A DNA stretch of 64,000 nt from Bacteroidota bacterium (GCA_018222965.1 JAAEZH010000017.1:1-64000); one strand, 5' to 3'; counted from the stretch's first letter, positions 26,614-36,794 are shown. Numbers and translations are program-made. Notes: generated by a model not told the origin, from the sequence alone.

Positions 26614-29384
26614 CAGAATTCAAAATTGTAAGTGATGGCTGGCAATGCTGATCCGAGTACCGAAAACTGGTAGGCTTGCGTTGCCGTGCGCAGGTCTCGT
26701 TGGAAGAAGATGGTAAATATGTTTTTCCGGGCGTAAACATTGTATATCGAAAAGGTAAGACTGCCCTTGTAGCGGGTTTTTCTTACCGCATTTCTGCGAA
26801 TGGTATACGACAAATCGAGTCGGTGATAGGTCGGAATGCGATAGGCGTTTCTTTCGGAATACAACGGAACGGGGGTTGCATTTACAAAGAAGTTGGCGAT
26901 GGGGGCCGTGATGGGGCGTCCGCTGTTGAAAACAAAGTTGGCAGAGAAAGTGTGTCTGCGATTTACCTGCTGGGAGAGGTTCAGCTTCAGGCTGTGTGGT
27001 TGGTCGAACGCGGCCGGAAACCAGTCTCCGCCATTTATGGGGTCCAGATTGCCGGTTTCGGGTGTTTGCCGCAGCGCCCTCGACCAGGTGTAGGAAAGTC
27101 TGCCTTTCGTTTTGCCTATGTTTCTTTTGATGGAAAATTCCAGCCCGTATGCCTGTCCGACAGCCGGGAGTATCTCGGTTTCCAAATGATCATTTAATAG
27201 GATTTCTGGCAGGTCGCGTACCTCTACCAACTGATTCTGGAACCGGTAAAAGCCTTCCAGCGATGTTTCCCAGGCATTGTCTTCGAAGTTCCGGAAGAGG
27301 CCTATTGAAAAGTTGTCTGCCCGCTGTGGCGGAATGTAGGGCGTACTCAATTGCCAGACATCTACCGGTGTAGCTGCTACCGTGTTGGATAAGAGGTGGA
27401 TGTATTGATTGAGTCGGTTGTAACTCAGCTTGACGGAGGTGTTGACGTCAAAACGGAACCGCAGGGATAAACGGGGTTCCAGTCCCTGATAGCTTTGCAC
27501 GCTTTCTCCGGATTGGAAATAGAGCGTGTCGTTTTGGTTAATGATATCGGGAAGGTCATCTCCTGCATATTGATACAAGGTCTCAGTTCCCAACTGCCGG
27601 TAATAGGTATAGCGCAAACCGACAGAAAGCGAAAGTCGGCTGCCCAGGCTTATCTCATCGTTTATAAATACAGAAAACTCTTCTCCCCGGTCTTTTTCGG
27701 CGCTGCGGGGAATAACGGCAGAGGATTCTGAGCCGGGCGTAAGTGTTTCCTCTTTTTGGTTTAAGCGCAGCCATTCAACACCCAGGTGAATCTGGTGTCT
27801 GTCAAAGGTGCTGATAAAGACATTTTCGCGTAAGCGGTAATAAGAAAAGCCGGAAGAAAGCTCGAACGCATCAATCCCTTCCGGATCGAGAGAGGTGTTG
27901 TAAGTCTCTCCTCGAATAGCTTCAAAGTTGGAGGAGATGCCATCGCCAAGAATTTGATTCCATTGCAAATGGATGTTCTGCAATCCCCAGTCAAATCCGA
28001 AGAACTCAGAGTATTTAAACTTGTCCTGACTCTGATAGAAGCCCAGTGAAATATTGCTGCCTTTGCCCAGTTGCTGGCTGATCTTGGCATTGAGGTCGTA
28101 AAAAGTAGCCGAGCTGTTTTGGATATCCGGGTATCTGCGGAAAAAGCCCAACATCCAGTCTGAATAGGAGGTTCGTCCGCCCAAAAGTAAGGACGTTTTT
28201 CCTTTAATCAGCGGGATTTCCATAGCCAGCTTACTCGATACAATCCCAACTCCTCCCCGGATGTGAAATTGCTCCGAATCGGCATTTATGGTTTCCACCT
28301 CCAGGAAAGAGGCTGTTCGGCCTCCGTATTGAGCGGGAATATGTCCTTTGTATAGGGTAACCCCCTTGATAATATCCGGGTTGAATATGGAGAAGAACCC
28401 CAGGACGTGGGAGCTGTTGAAAACCAGCGCGCCATCCTGCGTTATAAGATTTTGATCAATGCTACCGCCCCGCACGTTAAAGCCGGTGGCCCCTTCGCCT
28501 ACTTTGCTTACACCGGGCAGGCTGAGCAGGCTCTGGATAACATCGGGTTCGCCCAGGAGCGCAGGCAGGGCTTTAATTTCTTTGGTGCTCAGGCGTTCAA
28601 TACCAATTTGTGTGGAGGCGATGTTTTCGTCGGTGGCTGATTCGCGAACGACCACTGCTTCAAAGCTGTAAGCCCTGGGGGTAAGCTCCATGTCGTATGC
28701 TCCATCACCGAAAACCTCCAGCCTTCCGTTAAATTCTTCATACCCAATAGACTGAACCAGGAGCTGATGTTCCCCAATGGGCAACTCCCATTGGAAACTT
28801 CCATCTTCCCCGCTAATTACCGCTTTATTCAATTCAGGCAGATACAGGGAAACTCCAATCAGGGGATCACCAAACTGGGCATCAGTGATTCTTCCTGTCA
28901 TATTTGCCTTGCCGTCGGGGTCTACGTTTTCCGGATCTCCCAGGGTGATTTTTTCCTGGCTGAGACCGACTGTTGCCTCTTCCGGCTCTCCATATTTTAC
29001 CTGATAATATTCCCGGGTGAATTCCAGATCGAGGTCAGAAGCCGGAACGATGATGACTGCAAAATCTTCGAAGGGGGCATAGGCCAGTCCGGTGTCTTTA
29101 AGGATGCCTTCCAGAAATTCCCGCAAGCTTATATCCCGGAAACCCAGCTGGTATTTTTGGTCGGGGAGTTGAGTGGGATCAAAATAAAAGTCAACAGCAA
29201 AATCCCGATCAATGGTTTGGAGGATTTGTTCCATGGTGTTTCCCTCAAAGGAAACCGCAATCTTTTGATCCAGAAATGACTGTCCCGATAACTGAAGACT
29301 CAGGAGCACAGGCAGCAAAGCCAGTCCCAGACGGCATCTATTGATCAGATTAAGGAAGGATAATTGTTTCTTGCTGGTAGTCAT
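26613..29384 (-). CDS. TonB-dependent outer-membrane receptor with STN domain
   Basis: A 923-residue outer-membrane receptor for TonB-driven uptake of an unknown ligand. After the signal region (to about residue 35) comes a secretin/TonB short N-terminal (STN) domain (about 45-112, MEQILQTIDRDFAVDFYFDP). Next are a CarboxypepD_reg beta domain (about 160-235, GRITDAQFGDPLIGVSLYLP), a plug (about 255-375, PDVIQSLLSLPGVSKVGEG, FNVRGGSIDQNLI) and a barrel ending in a terminal Phe (ITYNFEF). STN domains often contact an anti-sigma factor, but none lies beside this gene. It leads the operon with DUF4249, MG2 and a small secreted protein. Confidence 0.9.
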   Translation of the reverse strand: MTTSKKQLSFLNLINRCRLGLALLPVLLSLQLSGQSFLDQKIAVSFEGNTMEQILQTIDRDFAVDFYFDPTQLPDQKYQLGFRDISLREFLEGILKDTGLAYAPFEDFAVIIVPASDLDLEFTREYYQVKYGEPEEATVGLSQEKITLGDPENVDPDGKANMTGRITDAQFGDPLIGVSLYLPELNKAVISGEDGSFQWELPIGEHQLLVQSIGYEEFNGRLEVFGDGAYDMELTPRAYSFEAVVVRESATDENIASTQIGIERLSTKEIKALPALLGEPDVIQSLLSLPGVSKVGEGATGFNVRGGSIDQNLITQDGALVFNSSHVLGFFSIFNPDIIKGVTLYKGHIPAQYGGRTASFLEVETINADSEQFHIRGGVGIVSSKLAMEIPLIKGKTSLLLGGRTSYSDWMLGFFRRYPDIQNSSATFYDLNAKISQQLGKGSNISLGFYQSQDKFKYSEFFGFDWGLQNIHLQWNQILGDGISSNFEAIRGETYNTSLDPEGIDAFELSSGFSYYRLRENVFISTFDRHQIHLGVEWLRLNQKEETLTPGSESSAVIPRSAEKDRGEEFSVFINDEISLGSRLSLSVGLRYTYYRQLGTETLYQYAGDDLPDIINQNDTLYFQSGESVQSYQGLEPRLSLRFRFDVNTSVKLSYNRLNQYIHLLSNTVAATPVDVWQLSTPYIPPQRADNFSIGLFRNFEDNAWETSLEGFYRFQNQLVEVRDLPEILLNDHLETEILPAVGQAYGLEFSIKRNIGKTKGRLSYTWSRALRQTPETGNLDPINGGDWFPAAFDQPHSLKLNLSQQVNRRHTFSANFVFNSGRPITAPIANFFVNATPVPLYSERNAYRIPTYHRLDLSYTIRRNAVRKTRYKGSLTFSIYNVYARKNIFTIFFQRDLRTATQAYQFSVLGSALPAITYNFEF

Positions 29385-29485
29385 AAGTCGCCAAGGTATA
29401 CCTGAAAGGTAATTAAAAACATAGTGTTTACTATACGTTAAGCTAATTTTAGAATGTCAGTTTGTAGCTTAATCAAACAGAAATT

Positions 29486-29501
29486 CCCCGAAAGGGGCTA
29501 A
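29486..29501. repeat. Short GNRA-type hairpin in the intergenic region
   Basis: CCCC-GAAA-GGGG forms a compact stem with a GAAA tetraloop, in the 263-base space between the divergent TonB receptor and adhesin genes. It is not followed by a T-run, so it is not a classical terminator. Function unknown. Confidence 0.4.
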
Positions 29502-29576
29502 GAATCAGATGGTTCCTGACACTTTAATTAGAATAGTCATGCGGGGTAAACATTTACCCTGTCAATAATTTACCTT

Positions 29577-29608
29577 TAAGCCTCAGAAAAGAAAGTAATC
29601 TAAATTTG
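29577..29608 (+). promoter_or_regulatory. Bacteroidetes-type promoter of the adhesin gene
   Basis: TAAATTTG at 29601-29608 matches the Bacteroidetes -7 consensus TAnnTTTG. A weak TTTA at 29575-29578 is the best -33 candidate, with spacing slightly longer than usual. Transcription would begin near 29615, giving a ~30-base leader to the ATG at 29648. Confidence 0.45.
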
Positions 29609-29647
29609 CTCTCCTGCTTATGGGCCACTTTACTATTAAATAATGCC

Positions 29648-32600
29648 ATGAGAAGATTGATCCTGTTGTTTTTTGGAGTATTGCTGAGTGCAAATCTTTC
29701 TGCCCAAATAATTTATCTGGTTACGAATGCCGTGCCTTCAGAACTGGTTTCTGTTGATTTGAGCAATGGTTGTGCCGTTACAGTAATTGGGCCCATTATG
29801 GATCAAAACGGGGCGGGCATTACCGCGCTTGACATAGCTTATTGCCCTAATGGCCAGATGTATGTAACCGACGGTTTCAGCCTGTTTGCAATCAATCCGA
29901 CGACTGCATCGGCCAGTCTGGTCGGTAACTTTGGCGGGGCAATCATCAACTCATTAGCCTGCGATCCTAATTCACAGGTCTTTGGGGCAGGGTCATTTTA
30001 TTATTCCATCAATACAAACACCGGTGAAGCAACAAACCTTGGAAATTTACCGGGCCCGGCGGGCGGTGATATGGTTTTTATTGAGGGGATACCCTACTAT
30101 GTTACGTTTTCCCAGTTGTGGCAGATAAATCCAAATGACCCGCCAGCCAGTACGTTGGCCATGAATGTGGGAAATGCTTATTGGGGCTTATCGGGTTATT
30201 ACGATGGATGTGATCAATTTGTGGGCGGAACCCCGGGTGGAAGCTTAGTGCTTATCGACACCGATGCTCAAACGGAAATGGTACTTTGCTCTGTTCCCTA
30301 TGTGATTACCGGTATGGCCAGTCTGGATGATTTTAATCCGCCTCCTACCTGCGATATATACGAACTGGATCTCGATGGCGATGACAGTTCCGGAGCACCG
30401 GGCTCCGATTATTTTGCGCCTACGATCGACTGTACAAGCGGCAGCAGCCCCATTGCCGATGAAGATGTGGATGTGAATACAGGCTCTTCCATTGAGCAAA
30501 TGACCATCACCCTGGCCAGCGGCAACCTGGACGGTCCGCTGGAATTTCTAACCTTAAATCCCATTCCGGGCCTGATTATTTTTGGGAGTGGTAGTACGAT
30601 GATCAATGTGATTAACCTCGGATCCGCGACGGCAGCTGACTTTGAGGGGGTATTGCTGGATGTATTGTATGAAAACACCGCACAACCTCCAACACCCGGC
30701 TTGCGTACCATCGAGGTATCTTATGAGGCTTTCAACGGCGAAGTGAGTAATACAGCAGTGGCTTCCGTAAATGTGGTTTCTTCTGCTCCTGTCGTGGATC
30801 TTGGTCCTAATCAATTGCTTTGCGAAAGCGAAAGTTTAGTCCTGGATGCGGGCAATCCGGGAGCTACTTATTTGTGGAGTACCGGGGAGCAAACACAGAC
30901 AATTACCCTTACAGAAAGTGGTTTATACAGTGTGACCGTTACCGATGCCAATGGTTGTCCCGGCACGGATGATATACTGGTTACTTTTTTCCCGAATTCA
31001 TCCGTGAGCCTTTCCGGAAATGAATCCATTTGCATCGGCGAAGGTGCCACTCTGACAATCACTGTGACCGGCCCCGGGCCCGTAGATGTCATTTTGGAGA
31101 ACACGACCACGGGAGCCATGTTTCCGCTCGGCGGCCTTTCGGGAACCCTTCAATATCCGGTATTTCCGCCTTTTACTTCAACCTACATTATTACGAGCGT
31201 AAGCGGTACCGGAGGGACCCCTTGTGTGGATCCCAATGCCAGCGGAAGTGCTGAGGTGGTGGTTGGTACCCAGGTGTCCAACTTGCTGGATGCTGAAATC
31301 TGCAACGGCGACAGTATCTTCTTGCAGAATGACTGGCAAATGTTACCCGGCGTTTATTTTGATACCCTGCAAACCTATCTCGGCTGTGATTCTATTTTGA
31401 TCACCAATCTGGAGGTGGTTTTAGAGGATACCACTTTCGTGGAAAGCATTACGTGTGATCCGAACAATGCCGGGATAGTTGAAACAAGCTTCCCCGGCAG
31501 CGGCAATTGCGACAGCCTGGTTATTGAAACCATCGTCTTTGGCGGGAATGACCCCCTGGTGCTAAACCAAACGAGTTGTGACCTGGCCGAAGTCGGATCA
31601 GATACCACTTTCCTGATGAATCAAAATGGCTGTGATAGTTTGCTCATTACCATTACGAGTTTTCTGGGTTCTGATACGACCAATGTCATGGACTTTACCT
31701 GTGACAGCAATGAGGAGGGGGTATTCGAAGAATTGTTTCAAAATCAAAATGGTTGCGACAGCCTGGTGATTACCGAATTTATATACCTTCCGCCCGATAC
31801 CACTCAACTATCTGATTTTACCTGCGACCCGGCTCAGACGGGTATTTTTGAAGAAGTGCTTAGTACCGTAGCAGGATGTGACAGCCTCATAATCACTACC
31901 GTTTCTTTGCTTCCTTCTGATACGACGGAACTCTTTCTGGAAAGCTGTGATCCGGCAGATGTGGGTATGGTAGAAGATTTGTTTTCGAATCAATTTGGCT
32001 GCGACAGTCTGGTCATTACGACTACGACCTTATTGGCATCCGATACGACTGATTTGATTGCAACGACTTGCGACCCAAATGAAGTAGGTGTTTTTGAAGA
32101 AATATTCCCCAATCAAAATGGTTGCGACAGCCTGGTGATCACAACGACTTCCTTGATTCCTGCCGATACGACTACCTTGGATCAAACGAGTTGCGATCCG
32201 GCACAGGCGGGCGTGGAAGAAGTGCTGTTGCAAAATCAATTTGGTTGCGACAGCCTCCTGATTATTACCACCACATTCGCGGAAGCGGATTCTACTTTCT
32301 TTTTTGAAGCTGTTTGTAATCCACAGGATACGGGTGTATTTGTGGATGTTTTTCAATCTACCGAAGGTTGCGATAGTCTGGTCATTACAACCGTTGATTT
32401 ACTGCCCTCCGATACAACGGATTTAAGTGCGACGACCTGCGATCCTGATGAAGTAGGGATGATGGAGGTGTTGTTGCAAAACGAGTTTGGTTGCGATAGT
32501 CTGGTGATTACGACCACAAGTTTGCTGCCTTCTGACACGACAAATGTAAGTGCGATGACCTGTGACCCAAATGAGGCAGGTGTAAGCGAAGAGCTGCTCC

Positions 32601-34429
32601 AGAATCAATTTGGTTGCGATAGTTTGATTATTACCACAACGACATTACTGCCCTCCGACACCACGGATTTAAGCGCGACGACCTGCGATCCTGATGAAGT
32701 AGGGATGATGGAGGTGTTACTCCAAAACGAGTTTGGCTGCGATAGCCTGGTGATTACGATCACCAGTTTGTTGCCCTCGGACACAACAGATTTGAGCGCG
32801 ACGACCTGTGATCCAAATGAGGCAGGCGTAAGTGAAGAGCTGCTTCAGAATCAATTTGGTTGCGATAGTCTGGTCATTACGATCACGACATTGCTTCCCA
32901 CTGACACCACGGATCTGAGTGCAACGACCTGCGATCCTGATGAAGTAGGGGTGATGGAGGTGTTGCTGCAAAACGAGTTTGGCTGCGATAGCCTGGTGAT
33001 TACGACCACCAGTTTGTTGCCTTCCGATACGACTTATTTATTTGATGAAACTTGTTCTGTACAGGATACCGGGCTGGTTGAAAGTCTTTTTACCAATCAA
33101 TTTGGCTGTGACAGTTTGGTTTTATTGCAAATTGATTTAGCGCCTCCTGCTGAATGTGTTCTGGAGGCCTTAGCCAGCGGAGATACCATTTCCTGTGAAG
33201 CCAATTTTGGAACCCTTGCAATCAGTTTACAAAATGGTACCGGTCCGTATGAGTGGACCTGGATGGAAGCTGGCGGAGAAATGGGCGGAGGAACCTTCAA
33301 TGGTCCCGGTAATATGCTCTTGCTGGATGATCTGCCTCCGGGAAGTTATACGATTGAAATAATGGATGATTCTGGATTATCTGTTAGCCTTTCGGCGAAT
33401 GTTACCCAGGCAATACCTCCTCAAATACAACTAAATGTTACCTCCGACTTTGGGGGCTTTAATGTGTCATGTGCAGATGCAAATGACGGAACAGCCTTTG
33501 TAGATGTTTTGAGTGGAGGGACCGCTCCATTCGATTTTGTCTGGTCCAATGGCGCATTTGGGCAATCGGTCGACGGCCTGCCTGGCGGTTGGGTGAGTGT
33601 GAGTGTTACCGATAGTTATGATTGTGCAGATACAGATTCCATGTTTTTAGAAGCTCCGGATCCGCTGCAATTTGATCTGGCTTTTTCAGATCCAGGTTGT
33701 TTTGATGAAAATGCAGGAGCCATTCAAATTGAAAATGTGCAGGGAGGAGCCGATCCTTTTGCTTATGCACTTAACGGAGGGGTGTATCAGGATGATCCGC
33801 TCTTCGAGGGGCTTCCTTCCGGGAGCTACCAGCTATTAATAGAAGATGCAAATGGCTGTTTGGCGGAAGCATTTGCTTTCCTGAACCCCGTCCCGGAATT
33901 ACTCGTTGAGTTGGGGCTGGATACCATTGTCCAATTGGGGGATTCTGTGACTTTGAGTCCCATTACAAATATTCCCCTTTCTCAGGCAGCAGCTATTTAC
34001 TGGTCAGGTCTGGATTGCGAAGATTGCGAGTCGGTAACCCTGGGGCCGATTACTGCGGGCACCTATGCGGTTACTGTTGAAGATTCTCTGGGATGCCGGG
34101 GCACAGACTCCGTAAGCGTGCAAATTGCGAAAGCATTGCGTGTTTATGCTCCCAATGCGATTTCTCCAAATGGCGACGGGATCAATGACAATTTTACCAT
34201 TTACGCTGGTCCGGAAGTGATCGGGATTTTGGAACTGCGGGTTTATTCCCGCTGGGGAGAATCCATGTTTCTGGCAGAGCAGATACTTGCCAATGATCCA
34301 ACAAAAGGCTGGGATGGACGATTCCGGGGAGAATTGGTTGATCCGGGTGTTTATGTCTATTGGGCTGAACTAAAGCTGGTGGATCGTACAACTGTAATCA
34401 TTAAAGGAGATATTACGGTTATTCGATAG
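29648..34429 (+). CDS. Giant repetitive secreted adhesin-like protein with type B (gliding) T9SS sorting domain
   Basis: A 1593-residue secreted protein. The signal peptide ends about SANLSAQ. Residues about 22-220 look like a beta-propeller (ALDIAYCPNGQMYVTDG, SLACDPNSQVFGAGS), followed by PKD-like segments (YLWSTGEQTQTITLTESG). About 14 tandem repeats of 41 residues fill 31441-33150, each with two Cys and a GCDSLVIT core; units alternate between two types near the end. SprB-like repeats (SGGTAPFDFVWSNGAFGQSV) follow. The C-terminus (NAISPNGDGINDNFTIY ... WDGRFRGELVDPGVYVYWAE) is the gliding-motility type B sorting domain. The ATG at 29648 starts a proper signal peptide; an in-frame Met 14 codons earlier overlaps the promoter box. 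Confidence 0.88.
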   Translation: MRRLILLFFGVLLSANLSAQIIYLVTNAVPSELVSVDLSNGCAVTVIGPIMDQNGAGITALDIAYCPNGQMYVTDGFSLFAINPTTASASLVGNFGGAIINSLACDPNSQVFGAGSFYYSINTNTGEATNLGNLPGPAGGDMVFIEGIPYYVTFSQLWQINPNDPPASTLAMNVGNAYWGLSGYYDGCDQFVGGTPGGSLVLIDTDAQTEMVLCSVPYVITGMASLDDFNPPPTCDIYELDLDGDDSSGAPGSDYFAPTIDCTSGSSPIADEDVDVNTGSSIEQMTITLASGNLDGPLEFLTLNPIPGLIIFGSGSTMINVINLGSATAADFEGVLLDVLYENTAQPPTPGLRTIEVSYEAFNGEVSNTAVASVNVVSSAPVVDLGPNQLLCESESLVLDAGNPGATYLWSTGEQTQTITLTESGLYSVTVTDANGCPGTDDILVTFFPNSSVSLSGNESICIGEGATLTITVTGPGPVDVILENTTTGAMFPLGGLSGTLQYPVFPPFTSTYIITSVSGTGGTPCVDPNASGSAEVVVGTQVSNLLDAEICNGDSIFLQNDWQMLPGVYFDTLQTYLGCDSILITNLEVVLEDTTFVESITCDPNNAGIVETSFPGSGNCDSLVIETIVFGGNDPLVLNQTSCDLAEVGSDTTFLMNQNGCDSLLITITSFLGSDTTNVMDFTCDSNEEGVFEELFQNQNGCDSLVITEFIYLPPDTTQLSDFTCDPAQTGIFEEVLSTVAGCDSLIITTVSLLPSDTTELFLESCDPADVGMVEDLFSNQFGCDSLVITTTTLLASDTTDLIATTCDPNEVGVFEEIFPNQNGCDSLVITTTSLIPADTTTLDQTSCDPAQAGVEEVLLQNQFGCDSLLIITTTFAEADSTFFFEAVCNPQDTGVFVDVFQSTEGCDSLVITTVDLLPSDTTDLSATTCDPDEVGMMEVLLQNEFGCDSLVITTTSLLPSDTTNVSAMTCDPNEAGVSEELLQNQFGCDSLIITTTTLLPSDTTDLSATTCDPDEVGMMEVLLQNEFGCDSLVITITSLLPSDTTDLSATTCDPNEAGVSEELLQNQFGCDSLVITITTLLPTDTTDLSATTCDPDEVGVMEVLLQNEFGCDSLVITTTSLLPSDTTYLFDETCSVQDTGLVESLFTNQFGCDSLVLLQIDLAPPAECVLEALASGDTISCEANFGTLAISLQNGTGPYEWTWMEAGGEMGGGTFNGPGNMLLLDDLPPGSYTIEIMDDSGLSVSLSANVTQAIPPQIQLNVTSDFGGFNVSCADANDGTAFVDVLSGGTAPFDFVWSNGAFGQSVDGLPGGWVSVSVTDSYDCADTDSMFLEAPDPLQFDLAFSDPGCFDENAGAIQIENVQGGADPFAYALNGGVYQDDPLFEGLPSGSYQLLIEDANGCLAEAFAFLNPVPELLVELGLDTIVQLGDSVTLSPITNIPLSQAAAIYWSGLDCEDCESVTLGPITAGTYAVTVEDSLGCRGTDSVSVQIAKALRVYAPNAISPNGDGINDNFTIYAGPEVIGILELRVYSRWGESMFLAEQILANDPTKGWDGRFRGELVDPGVYVYWAELKLVDRTTVIIKGDITVIR
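31441..33150 (+). repeat. Tandem 123-base coding repeats in the adhesin
   Basis: About 14 in-frame copies of a 41-residue unit (consensus: TCDPxEvGvxEeLxxNqfG, then CDSLVITTtsLlPSDTT). The last five full copies alternate strictly between a DEVGMMEVLLQNEFG and a NEAGVSEELLQNQFG version, making a 246-base higher-order unit (matching starts near 32432, 32678 and 32924) that is nearly identical at DNA level. This indicates recent two-unit duplication or gene conversion, while the earlier copies are diverged. Confidence 0.92.
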
Positions 34430-34443
34430 GGCTAAGCGTATAA

Positions 34444-34464
34444 TTTCAACCTGACAGGTTGAAA
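34444..34464. terminator. Perfect inverted repeat after the adhesin gene
   Basis: TTTCAACCTG-A-CAGGTTGAAA, a perfect 10-base inverted repeat, 15 bases after the adhesin stop. There is no strong T-run, but A-rich sequence follows. A related palindrome with the same CCTGxCAGG centre follows the DUF5916 gene at 49316. It may act as a terminator or mRNA 3'-end stabiliser. Confidence 0.5.
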
Positions 34465-34659
34465 ATGAAAATGAGGCTGCCATTCGGCGAAAGCCCAAAA
34501 AAATATTCTTTCTTCATTCTCAGCTCTCAAAACCCAGAATTATACAACCCGTTTTAGCTTACTGCCCTTCCTTTTGGACAAATACAAAGATCTCTCAGAG
34601 GATCTCAAAATATTATATTTACAGGTCCTGACCAGATAGACCGCCTTAAAAACAGACGT

Positions 34660-36747
34660 ATGCAAAAGAGAACACTTCTTCTGTCGGCACTCCTTTTTGG
34701 TGCCCTGCTTTTTCATTCCTGTACGGAAAATTCAACAGATCAGGAATCCATGGAAGCGGCGAGTCCATCCGGTGATGTCCTGGTTGCTTTTAGCCTTTCG
34801 GCGGATGGCCGTCCGTTATATGAGGTATCCCATAAAGGAGCTTCGGTCATCAAGCCCTCCGGATTGGGTTTTGACTTTAAAGACCAACCAAAATTGATGA
34901 ACGGCTTTGAGGTGGTTTCCCATGCCGTAGAATCAAAAGAAGACAACTGGGAAATGCCCTGGGGAGAGCAACGGGAAGTAGAGAATGTGTACAATGAGAT
35001 GATCGTTAACCTGAAGGAAACAGAAGCCCCAAATCGTGCGCTGCAATTGATCTTCCGGGTGTATGACGACGGACTGGGTTTTCGCTACCATCTCCCGGCT
35101 CAGGAAGGAGTGGATGAGTTGGTTATTACGGATGAGAATACCGAGTTTAAACTGACCGGAGACCACGATTGTTGGTGGATTCCTGGCGACTGGGATATTT
35201 ATGAGCACTTATACAGTGCCACGAAATTTTCAGAAATCAATGCGATATCCAAACGAGATCATCCAAATCTGGCTCAAACGACCATTCCGGAAAATGCGGT
35301 CAATACCCCCGTAACCATGCGTACCGCAGAGGGACTACACCTGAGTTTCCACGAAGCCAATTTGACCAATTATTCAGGCATGACGCTAAAGGTAAATGCC
35401 GCCGATAATTCGATGGTCAGCGAATTGGTAGGCAGCGACAGACTGGGTGCAAAAGCAAAAATTGGCTTGCCTTTTTCTACCCCCTGGCGTACCATTCAGA
35501 TTAGCGAAAATGCCGGCGGCCTTATCGAATCAAAACTGATTGTCAACCTCAATGATCCAAATAAACTTGGGGATATTCCCTGGTTTAAACCCATGAAATA
35601 CGTGGGTATATGGTGGGAAATGCACCTGGGTAAGTCCAGTTGGGATCTGGCCAGCGGCAAGCACGGAGCTACCACCGAAAATGCCAAAGCTTTCATAGAT
35701 TTTGCGGCCGAAAACAACATCGGTGGTGTTCTGGTCGAAGGCTGGAATACCGGCTGGGAACGTTGGATTGGTTTTGAAGACCGGGAAGGCGTATTCGATT
35801 TTGTGACGCCTTATGAAGATTATGACCTGGAAGAGGTTGTGCGTTACGGAAAGGAAAAAGGGGTGGAGATTGTGATGCATCACGAAACTTCTGCAGCCCC
35901 TCGCACCTACACCCAACAGCTGGATACGGCTTATGCCCTGATGCAAAACCTGGGAATTCATTCGGTGAAAACCGGATATGTAGGAAAAATCATTCCGGCA
36001 GGAGAGTACCACCACGGACAATGGATGGTGCGCCACTACCGAAAAGTATTACGCACCGCTGCTCGAAATCAGGTCGCCGTTAATGCCCACGAACCCATTA
36101 AAGCAACCGGTTTGCGACGCACTTTCCCTAACGCCATCGCTCGGGAAGGCCTCCGCGGACAGGAATTTAATGCCTGGGCTTCCGATGGTGGAAATCCGCC
36201 TGCCCACTTGCCAACCGTTGCTTTTACCCGTATGCTGGCCGGCCCCATTGATTTTACACCCGGAGTGTTTAATATCAAGCTGAATCCCTGGAAGGAAAAT
36301 AACCAGATCAATACAACGCTGGCGCAGCAGCTTGCCTTGTATGTGGTCATTTACGGTCCGCTTCAGATGGCTTGTGATCTGCCGGAGAATTATGAAGGGC
36401 AAGCCGGGTTCCAGTTTATACGCGATGTGGGAGTAGACTGGGAGCAATCAAAGGTCCTGAATGGAGAAGTTGGAGAGTATGTAACCATTGCCCGCGAAGA
36501 GCGCAATTCAGGCAACTGGTTTGTAGGTGCTATCACCAATGAGGAAGGCCGGGAGATTACGATCAATTTTGATTTTTTGCCTTCCGGCGAAAGCTATGAG
36601 GCCATCTTCTATCAGGATGGATCAGATGCCCATTGGGATGACAATCCGGAAAGTCTGGAGATTGTAAAGGAGACGGTGGATGCATCGACAACCAAAACGA
36701 TCAAACTCGCTCCCGGAGGAGGTGTGGCAATTAGTTTGATGAAGTAA
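34660..36747 (+). CDS. Glycoside hydrolase family 97 (SusB-like) lipoprotein
   Basis: A 695-residue exo-acting alpha-glycosidase, calcium-dependent in characterised members. A signal sequence with lipobox FHSC (Cys about residue 21) suggests periplasmic or surface anchoring. The N-terminal beta-sandwich (about 35-290) precedes the catalytic barrel. Key residues align by spacing with B. thetaiotaomicron SusB: Glu409 in HHETS, Glu478 in NAHEPIKATGLRRTFPN and Glu502 in GLRGQEFNAW match SusB Glu439, Glu508 and Glu532 (gaps of 69 and 24 in both). Keeping Glu at the second site points to the inverting subgroup. No SusC/SusD pair is adjacent, so it is not in a standard polysaccharide utilisation locus here. 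Confidence 0.92.
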   Translation: MQKRTLLLSALLFGALLFHSCTENSTDQESMEAASPSGDVLVAFSLSADGRPLYEVSHKGASVIKPSGLGFDFKDQPKLMNGFEVVSHAVESKEDNWEMPWGEQREVENVYNEMIVNLKETEAPNRALQLIFRVYDDGLGFRYHLPAQEGVDELVITDENTEFKLTGDHDCWWIPGDWDIYEHLYSATKFSEINAISKRDHPNLAQTTIPENAVNTPVTMRTAEGLHLSFHEANLTNYSGMTLKVNAADNSMVSELVGSDRLGAKAKIGLPFSTPWRTIQISENAGGLIESKLIVNLNDPNKLGDIPWFKPMKYVGIWWEMHLGKSSWDLASGKHGATTENAKAFIDFAAENNIGGVLVEGWNTGWERWIGFEDREGVFDFVTPYEDYDLEEVVRYGKEKGVEIVMHHETSAAPRTYTQQLDTAYALMQNLGIHSVKTGYVGKIIPAGEYHHGQWMVRHYRKVLRTAARNQVAVNAHEPIKATGLRRTFPNAIAREGLRGQEFNAWASDGGNPPAHLPTVAFTRMLAGPIDFTPGVFNIKLNPWKENNQINTTLAQQLALYVVIYGPLQMACDLPENYEGQAGFQFIRDVGVDWEQSKVLNGEVGEYVTIAREERNSGNWFVGAITNEEGREITINFDFLPSGESYEAIFYQDGSDAHWDDNPESLEIVKETVDASTTKTIKLAPGGGVAISLMK

Positions 36748-36766
36748 AAACGCTGCTTAAAATAAT

Positions 36767-36794
36767 AAACCCCGGCGTGAAGCGCCGGGGTTTT
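36767..36794. terminator. Bidirectional intrinsic terminator
   Basis: CCCCGGCG-TGAAG-CGCCGGGG with flanking AAA/TTT, an 8-base GC stem extended by A-T pairs and a T-run on both strands. It sits between the convergent GH97 and TonB receptor genes and can serve both. Confidence 0.9.

Noticed and set aside
31441-33150. Regular repeats considered as a CRISPR array
   Set aside because: They are 123-base in-frame coding repeats with no short repeats or unique spacers and no cas genes.
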